Positions 58,502 to 64,000 of a DNA stretch of 64,000 bases are shown here, one piece after another. The position numbers and the translations under genes are program-made. The stretch is from JAIBJN01 sp963699495 (GTDB taxonomy: Bacteria; Actinomycetota; Thermoleophilia; Gaiellales; Gaiellaceae). The stretch spans positions 930,001 to 994,000 of the forward strand of contig CAVOUB010000005.1 of assembly GCA_963699495.1 (NCBI GenBank), given 5' to 3'. The notes under the pieces were generated by a model, which was not told the origin of the DNA, did not search any database, and saw nothing but the letters and a program-made list of their open reading frames with translations. Within the stretch, counting starts at the first letter, position 1, and the number at the start of each line of letters is the position of its first letter.

Positions 58502-59902
58502 ATGTGGAGCACGCGAAGGATCGCCACGATTGCTGCCGCAGCTCTGGCGGCGGTTGTCGTCCCGAGCGCATGCCAGAGCGACGGCGGCTCGGCTCCGACG
58601 GACTCGAACGGCACCGGCACAGGCGCCGGGACGGCGCCCGCCGCGACCATCCCGCAGCCCTCGGTGGACACGTTGAGCAGGCTCACCCGGAGCCGGCTGG
58701 CGCCGGACATCCAGCGCGTCGATCTGGTCGTGCCCTCGTTCTCCCATCCCACCGACGTCACGAACCCGCTCTTCCCCATCGCCAGGCTGCGGTCGGCGAT
58801 TCTCGTCGGCGAGGTCGACGGAGAGCCGCTGAAGGTCGAGACCACGCTCTTGCCGGACACGAAGACGATCGAGTGGAACGGCCGGCGTGTGGAGGCGCTC
58901 CAGTCGCAGTTCATCGCGTATCTCAACGGGCGCATCACCGAGTCCGCGGTCGACCTCTACGCCCAGGCCGATGACGGAGCCGTCTGGTACTTCGGCGAGG
59001 ACGTCGTCGACTACGCGCACGGCGTCGCCGCCACCACCGAAGGCACCTGGGTCGTCGGCGTGGACGGCCCGGCGGCGATGATCATGCCCGGCGATCCGCA
59101 GGTCGGCGACGTGTTCCGAAGCGAGAACATCCCGGGCGTCGCCTTCGAGGAGGTCACCGTGAAGCGCATCGGCGTGACGGTCGAAGGCCCATCCGGCCCG
59201 ATCGAAGGCGCGATGGTCGGCGAGGAGCTCCACATGGAGGGAGATCTCGAGGACAAGACATTCGCCCCCGCCTACGGTGAGTTCTTCTCCGGCAGCGGAG
59301 ACGATTTCGAGGCGAACGCGCTCGTCGTGCCTGCGGATGCGCTGGCCGGCCCGGTGCCGGCCGAGCTCGAGACCGTTTCGCGCGCCGCGGACGACGTCCT
59401 CGACGCGGCCGCGTCGGGGGACTGGAAGGAGGCCTCGGCCGCAGTCGAGAGCATCACCGGGGCCTGGGACGCTTTCCGGGCAGGCGAGGTGCCGAAGAGG
59501 CTCGGCTCCCGGATGACCGACGCGGTCGACGCGCTCGCCGCAGCGGTCGCCTCGCAAGACGCTCGCAGGGCCCCGCAGGCGTCCCTCGGCGTCGTCGACG
59601 CCGCCCTCGACCTCCAGCTTCGTTACCGACCACCCGCCGAGATCGACCTGGCTCGGCTCAGACTCTGGGCTCGCCGGCTTCTCGTCGATGCGGCGGCCGA
59701 GAATGCGCCCGCGGTCACCGGCGACGTCACGACCCTGCGCTGGATTCTCGACCGGGTCGCGCTCAATGGTGCTGACCGGAGAGGAATCGAGGATCGTCTC
59801 CGCCACCTGGAAGCGGTTGCCGAGGCGCAGGAGTTTCGGGTCGCAATGGACGAAGCGGTGCGCCTCGGCGGGACCGTCGCCGCGCTGAAACCGAACAACT
59901 GA
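58502..59902 (+). CDS. Putative secreted lipoprotein of unknown function
   Basis: 466 aa. The N-terminus RRIATIAAAALAAVVVPSAC is a signal peptide with a likely lipidated Cys, then a Ser/Thr/Gly/Pro linker (SDGGSAPTDSNGTGTGAGT). The middle part (PSFSHPTDVTNPLFPIARLRSAILVGEVDGEPLKVETTLL; AVWYFGEDVVDY; GAMVGEELHMEGDLEDKTFAPAYGEFFSG) reads as an extracellular beta-rich domain seen in uncharacterised actinobacterial proteins. The last ~170 residues are Ala/Arg-rich helices. No enzyme motif is recognised. ATG 58502 has no obvious Shine-Dalgarno. Confidence 0.75.
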   Translation: MWSTRRIATIAAAALAAVVVPSACQSDGGSAPTDSNGTGTGAGTAPAATIPQPSVDTLSRLTRSRLAPDIQRVDLVVPSFSHPTDVTNPLFPIARLRSAILVGEVDGEPLKVETTLLPDTKTIEWNGRRVEALQSQFIAYLNGRITESAVDLYAQADDGAVWYFGEDVVDYAHGVAATTEGTWVVGVDGPAAMIMPGDPQVGDVFRSENIPGVAFEEVTVKRIGVTVEGPSGPIEGAMVGEELHMEGDLEDKTFAPAYGEFFSGSGDDFEANALVVPADALAGPVPAELETVSRAADDVLDAAASGDWKEASAAVESITGAWDAFRAGEVPKRLGSRMTDAVDALAAAVASQDARRAPQASLGVVDAALDLQLRYRPPAEIDLARLRLWARRLLVDAAAENAPAVTGDVTTLRWILDRVALNGADRRGIEDRLRHLEAVAEAQEFRVAMDEAVRLGGTVAALKPNN

Positions 59903-59940
59903 CCCCGGTCCAGCGGCCGCGCGAGGCCCGAAAGCACCGG
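59901..59940 (+). terminator. Hairpin after the lipoprotein gene
   Basis: CCCCGGT (59901-59907) and ACCGGGG (59934-59940), a 7-bp stem around a 26-nt GC-rich loop, beginning within the stop codon region. Weak T tract; terminator role is likely from position. Confidence 0.45.
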
Positions 59941-60005
59941 GGCCGACCCCTGTTCGGTAACGCAGCCGTCCTAAAGCTTCCTGAATAAATGTCGATTGTG
60001 TGCGG

Positions 60006-61298
60006 ATGAGCGCTTATCGTCCGGACGGCCCCCGGTCTCCGTCCGCATCCCCGCGCTGGATCGATCGCTGGCTGGCCGCTTGCAGTGAGCTGGCCGAGCT
60101 CGAGCGGTCCAACCCGATGACGGACGCCGTCATCGACGAGCTCGACGGCCGGATGATTCGCATCGGCGACCAGTGGTTGGCCGACTTCGCCTCCTGCAAC
60201 TACCTCGGATTCGACCTCGAGCCGGAGATCATCGCGGCGGTTCCGGAGTACCTGGAGAAGTGGGGGACGCACCCGAGCTGGTCCCGCATGCTCGGCAGCC
60301 CCGTGCTCTATCCGCAGATCGAGGAGCGCCTGATCGAGCTGCTCGGCTGCGAGGACGCGCTCGTGATCCCGACGATCACGCTGATTCACCTGTCCGTGAT
60401 CCCCGTGCTCGCCGGGGACGGGACGATCTACGTGGACAGCCGGGCGCACAAGACGATCTACGACGGCTGCCAGTTCGCCTCCGCTCGCGGCGCGACGGTG
60501 AAGAGGTTCCGCTTCGAGGACCCGGACGACCTCGAGCAGCTCCTGCGGCAGGACCGCTCGAGCACCCGCCTCGTGTGCATGGACGGGGTCAACAGCATGA
60601 CCGGGAACGCCCCCGACCTGAACGACTTCGCCCGGGTCGCCCGCCTCTACGACGCGATCCTCTACGTCGACGACGCCCACGGGTTCGGGGTCATCGGCGA
60701 GCACGCGCCGGAGGAGACGAGCCCGTACGGCGCCCGCGGGAACAGCATCGTCCGCTACTGCGGCGAGTCGTACGACGGCATCGTGCTCGTCGCCGGGTTC
60801 TCCAAGTCCTACTCGTCGCTCGCGGCCTTCGTCGCCTGCCCCACCGATCTCAAGGAGCTGCTGAAGACGGCCGCGCCGCCGTATCTCTACTCGGGCCCGT
60901 CGCCGACCGCCTCCCTGGCCACCGTGCTCGCCGGCTTCGACGTCAACGAGGCGCGCGGCGACGCCATTCGCGCCGATCTCTGGCGGAAGACCGACCAGAT
61001 CCTGCAGTGCCTCGACCATCTGGGAGTCCACACGCCGAATCGCTCGGGCTTCCCGATCATCGAGGTGCCGCTCGCGCGGCACGAGGACATCGACGCCGCG
61101 GGCCGCTTCCTCTTCAACAACGGTGTGTACGTCACCCTCGCCGCCTACCCGCTCGTGCCGAAGAGCGAGGTTGGATTCCGGATCCAGGTCACCGCCGCGA
61201 ACTCCCAGGCCGAGATCGAGCAGCTCGTCGACGTCCTCGGGAAGCTCGCGAACGCCTTCGACCTCCGGCCGGCCCGGCCCCAGGAATACGCGGCGTGA
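60006..61298 (+). CDS. Alpha-oxoamine synthase-like PLP enzyme (AONS/KBL/SPT/CqsA family)
   Basis: 430 aa. PLP-fold type I enzyme that in this family joins an amino acid to an acyl-CoA with decarboxylation. Markers: ADFASCNYLGFDLEPEIIAA, WGTHPSWSRMLGSPVLYPQIEERLIELLG, YVDDAHGFGVIGEHAPEE (Asp and His around PLP) and the Lys in VLVAGFSKSYSSLAAFVACP. It has an N-terminal extension before the family core, and the SWSRMLGSP stretch replaces the usual SRxxxG. No biotin, threonine or sphingolipid genes are nearby. The product may be a signal or a lipid amine. GTG 60000 is in frame 6 nt earlier. Its stop overlaps the cyclic-di-GMP gene start (GTGA). Confidence 0.85.
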   Translation: MSAYRPDGPRSPSASPRWIDRWLAACSELAELERSNPMTDAVIDELDGRMIRIGDQWLADFASCNYLGFDLEPEIIAAVPEYLEKWGTHPSWSRMLGSPVLYPQIEERLIELLGCEDALVIPTITLIHLSVIPVLAGDGTIYVDSRAHKTIYDGCQFASARGATVKRFRFEDPDDLEQLLRQDRSSTRLVCMDGVNSMTGNAPDLNDFARVARLYDAILYVDDAHGFGVIGEHAPEETSPYGARGNSIVRYCGESYDGIVLVAGFSKSYSSLAAFVACPTDLKELLKTAAPPYLYSGPSPTASLATVLAGFDVNEARGDAIRADLWRKTDQILQCLDHLGVHTPNRSGFPIIEVPLARHEDIDAAGRFLFNNGVYVTLAAYPLVPKSEVGFRIQVTAANSQAEIEQLVDVLGKLANAFDLRPARPQEYAA

Positions 61299-64000
61299 GC
61301 AGGCTCGCCGGCTTCGACTGGCGCGGGCGGGCCTGGATCATCTATCTCGCCGCGGGGTGCCTCCTGACCGCGGCGTACCTCTGGGTCCCGCCCCTCAAGG
61401 GGAACGGGCCCCTGATCAACCTCCTCGGCCTGTCGTCGTCGGTCGCGATCGCGATCGGGATCTTCCTGCACCGGCCCAAGGCCTGGACGGCCTGGCTGCT
61501 GTTCATCATCGGCAACTTCCTCTTCTTCGCCGGCGACCTCTACACGTACAGCTATCCGAAGCTGATGGGCGTCGAGGTGGAGTTCCCGTCCATCGGGGAC
61601 GCCATCTACCTGACCGTCTATCCCGCGCTCGTGGCCGGCCTGCTCGTCCTCGTGAGGCGGCGAAACCCGCAGGGGGATCGCGCCGGCGTCATCGACTCGC
61701 TCATCATCTCCGTCGGCATCGCGCTGCTCTCGTGGGTGTTCCTCGTCGCCCCGAACATCCACCTCTCCGGGTTGACGCTGCTCGAGAAGACCGTGTCCGC
61801 GGCCTACCCGCTGGGCGACATCCTGCTCCTCGCGGCCGCGGTTCGGCTCGCGGTCGACAACGGGAAGCGAGCGCCGGCCTTCTATCTCCTCGTCGGGAGC
61901 ATCGTCTCGCTGCTCGCGGTGGACTCCGCGTACACGTACGCCCTGCTCACGGACGCCTACGACCATCAGCTGAGCTACGACGTCGGCTGGATCGCCTTCT
62001 ACCTCCTCTGGGGCGCCTCGGCGCTCCACCCCTCGATGCGCACGCTCGAGGAGCCTGCGCTCGAATCTCGTACCCGGCTGACCCCGCTGCGCCTCGGGTT
62101 GCTCGCGGGAGCGTGTCTGATCGCGCCGGGCGTCCGCGCCTGGCAGGCGTACGGCGATTCCGACCGGCTGGTGCTGATTGCGGCGTCCGCCGTCCTCTTC
62201 CTGCTCGTCGTCGCGCGCATGGTGGGCCTCGTGCGCCAGGAGGAGCGGGCGGCCGGCCGCGAGCTCGCGCTGCAGCGGGCGGGCGTCGAGCTAGTCGCCG
62301 CGGCCGGTAGAGAGCAGGTCAACGAGGCGGCTATCGCAGCTGTTCTCGCGCTCGTCGAGCAGCCGGTGGGAGTGCGCCTCGTCCTGCTGAGCAACGACGG
62401 GGCGCTCGTCGCCGCGTCGTCAGGAGGCGACGGCGAATGGCCGCTTTCCAAGACTGCGAACGGATGGCTCCACGAGTCTGCCAGGACCAGCCGGCAGGTC
62501 TCGCTCGCGAGCCTTCCCGAGGAAGTACGGAGCCAGCTCCGCCTGGACGAAGGCCAGACCGTGCTGCTCCTGCCCCTGATCGTCCGCGACGCGACCCGCG
62601 GGCTGCTCATCCTGTGCTCGCCCGCGGCCGTGCCTCGCGAGCTCGTGGACTCGCTCGAGTCGCTCGCGTCGCAGGTGTCGCTCGCGGTCGAGGGCTCTTC
62701 GCTGGCCGAGGACCTGCACCGCCGCCAGAGCGAGGCCCGGTTCCGGTCGCTCGTCGCTCACTCGAGCGACCTCATCACCGTTCTCGACGCCCACGGCACC
62801 GTCACCTACCAGAGCCCCTCGGTCGAGCGCGTGCTCGGCTACCGGGTGGACGAGATCGAGGGGCGCGACTTCGCGCGGCTGCTCGGCGAGTCGGACCGCC
62901 CGCGGCTGGCGCAGATCGTCGCCGGCGTCGGCGAGGCCTACGTGGGCGGCGGCTCCGAGACCCACGTGATCGAGTGCTCGCTCAGGCACCGCAACGGCAC
63001 CTGGCTCCAGTTCGAGGTCCAGCACACGGACCTCCTGCAGGACGAGCACGTCCGCGGCGTCGTCCTGAACAGCCGCGACGTCAGCGAGCGCAAGGCGTTC
63101 GAGGACCAGCTCGCGCACCAGGCCTTCCACGACCCGGTCACGAGCCTCGCCAACCGCGCGCTCTTCGCAGACCGTGTCCAGCACTCGATCATGCGCTCGA
63201 TTCGCGGAGGCCCGGCGATCGGCGTCATGTTCATCGACCTGGACGACTTCAAGACCGTCAACGACAGCCTCGGCCATGCGGCCGGCGACACGGTCCTGCA
63301 GGAGGTGGCGCGACGCCTCCTGGGCGCGGTGCGCCCCGCAGACACGGTCGCGCGCTTCGGCGGCGACGAGTTCGCCGTCCTGCTGGACGGGATCAAGGAC
63401 TCGGAGGAGGCCGCGGACGTGGCCGGCCGGATCCTGCGCGCGCTCGAGCTCCAGTACGACGTCGACGGCCAGCAGGTCTATCCGCGCGCGAGCGTCGGCA
63501 TCTGCCTGGCCGACCACGCGCTCGGGTCGTCCGACGCGGAGGAGCTCCTCCGGAACGCCGACGTCGCGATGTACATGGCCAAGCGCGACAGCAAGGGCGG
63601 CTACCGCGTCTTCGAGCCGGCGATGCACGAGCGCGTGGTCGAGCGGCTCGAGCTCCAGGCCGAGCTGCAGCGGGCGCTCGAGCTCAACCAGCTCGAGATC
63701 CACTACCAGCCGGTCGTTCGACTCGACCCGCGCGCCGACTACGGCGTCGAGGCGCTGCTTCGGTGGATGCACCCGACGAGGGGCACGATCCCACCGCTCA
63801 ACTTCATCCCGCTGGCCGAGGAGACCGGCCTGATCGTCTCCATCGGGCGCTGGGTGCTCGAGGAGGCCTGCCGCCAGGGCGTCGTCCTGCACGAGCAGTT
63901 CCCTCGCACCCCCCCGCTGACGATGAGCGTCAACCTGTCCGTCAAGCAGCTTCAGTCGGAGACGATCGTCGACGACGTGCGCGCCGCGCTCGAGGCCAGC
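61295..64000 (+). CDS. Membrane GAF-PAS-GGDEF-EAL cyclic-di-GMP protein, cut at the right edge
   Basis: 902 codons present, with no stop before the window ends. An N-terminal membrane region of about 8-9 helices (~10-310) is followed by a GAF-like domain (~330-460), a PAS domain (FRSLVAHSSDLITVLDAHG, ~482-600), GGDEF (IDLDDFKTVNDSLGHAAGD; RFGGDEFAVLLDG, ~690) and the beginning of EAL (YGVEALLRWMHPTRG, ~816). The GGDEF half has intact GGDEF and an inhibitory I-site RPAD five residues before it, so diguanylate cyclase activity is likely. The EAL half is incomplete here. GTG 61295 overlaps the alpha-oxoamine synthase stop, so the two are translationally coupled. Confidence 0.93.
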   Translation, partial: MSRLAGFDWRGRAWIIYLAAGCLLTAAYLWVPPLKGNGPLINLLGLSSSVAIAIGIFLHRPKAWTAWLLFIIGNFLFFAGDLYTYSYPKLMGVEVEFPSIGDAIYLTVYPALVAGLLVLVRRRNPQGDRAGVIDSLIISVGIALLSWVFLVAPNIHLSGLTLLEKTVSAAYPLGDILLLAAAVRLAVDNGKRAPAFYLLVGSIVSLLAVDSAYTYALLTDAYDHQLSYDVGWIAFYLLWGASALHPSMRTLEEPALESRTRLTPLRLGLLAGACLIAPGVRAWQAYGDSDRLVLIAASAVLFLLVVARMVGLVRQEERAAGRELALQRAGVELVAAAGREQVNEAAIAAVLALVEQPVGVRLVLLSNDGALVAASSGGDGEWPLSKTANGWLHESARTSRQVSLASLPEEVRSQLRLDEGQTVLLLPLIVRDATRGLLILCSPAAVPRELVDSLESLASQVSLAVEGSSLAEDLHRRQSEARFRSLVAHSSDLITVLDAHGTVTYQSPSVERVLGYRVDEIEGRDFARLLGESDRPRLAQIVAGVGEAYVGGGSETHVIECSLRHRNGTWLQFEVQHTDLLQDEHVRGVVLNSRDVSERKAFEDQLAHQAFHDPVTSLANRALFADRVQHSIMRSIRGGPAIGVMFIDLDDFKTVNDSLGHAAGDTVLQEVARRLLGAVRPADTVARFGGDEFAVLLDGIKDSEEAADVAGRILRALELQYDVDGQQVYPRASVGICLADHALGSSDAEELLRNADVAMYMAKRDSKGGYRVFEPAMHERVVERLELQAELQRALELNQLEIHYQPVVRLDPRADYGVEALLRWMHPTRGTIPPLNFIPLAEETGLIVSIGRWVLEEACRQGVVLHEQFPRTPPLTMSVNLSVKQLQSETIVDDVRAALEAS

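Overview
The window is 64 kb of GC-rich (about 70% by eye), densely coded bacterial chromosome. GTG and TTG starts are common, and many genes overlap by 4 bp (ATGA/GTGA). Gene content (acyl-CoA dehydrogenases, an ADP-forming CoA ligase, PadR/HAAS pairs, many ABC importers) and apparently leaderless promoters point to an actinobacterium, possibly of the Thermoleophilia type. That placement is inference; no rRNA, tRNA, CRISPR array, transposase or phage gene was found. Several genes carry single-base frameshifts, mostly one-base insertions in GC runs, while their motifs stay intact on both sides. Local base-calling error is the simplest explanation, but real decay cannot be excluded, especially for the epimerase near the left edge.

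Layout. 1-2978 (minus): sugar-nucleotide/polysaccharide genes (DegT aminotransferase, hexapeptide acetyltransferase, UDP-GlcNAc 2-epimerase-like protein, DUF354 protein). 3400-7250: a coiled-coil protein, an ABC-2 drug/antibiotic-type exporter, a GNAT acetyltransferase and a PhzF-family protein. 7451-11746 (minus): FAD amine oxidase-like protein, histidine phosphatase, then a TPP riboswitch ahead of a CytX-type hydroxymethylpyrimidine transporter, a PfkB kinase and a BNR protein. 11815-22602: two acyl-CoA dehydrogenases, an ADP-forming acyl-CoA synthetase, two SDRs, a FadH-like flavoprotein, a thioesterase, a 2-hydroxyacid dehydrogenase, a MOSC protein and an enoyl-CoA hydratase; together these look like catabolism of an unidentified carboxylic acid as its CoA ester.

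22595-36303 is the most distinctive part. It holds two close relatives of trimethylamine dehydrogenase, a Rieske oxygenase of the quaternary-ammonium type (CntA/GbcA-like), a class III aminotransferase, a PotABCD-type cation importer, a HisC-like aminotransferase and a ThDP enzyme. This reads as uptake and oxidative N-demethylation or C-N cleavage of methylated amines. 36303-41351 adds a CocE/NonD hydrolase, a beta-lactamase-fold hydrolase, an amidohydrolase_2 protein and a small Rieske ferredoxin.

41423-43653 has an AAA ATPase and a PadR/HAAS regulator pair. 43626-54187 (minus) is a compact ten-gene operon: OsmC, creatininase-like amidase, C45 acyltransferase, S66 peptidase, a complete Dpp/Opp-type importer and a YtcJ-type amidohydrolase, suggesting import and hydrolysis of peptide- or amide-like compounds. 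54374-59902 carries a DEAD-box helicase, a small membrane protein, an ABC exporter half-transporter, a secreted protein and a lipoprotein. 60006-64000 pairs an alpha-oxoamine synthase-like enzyme with a GAF-PAS-GGDEF-EAL cyclic-di-GMP protein that runs off the right edge.

Regulation visible in the sequence: one TPP riboswitch; at least eight TANNNT -10 boxes 6-8 nt upstream of start codons; palindromes at convergent gene ends that contain the stop codons; and a dyad ahead of the AAA ATPase.
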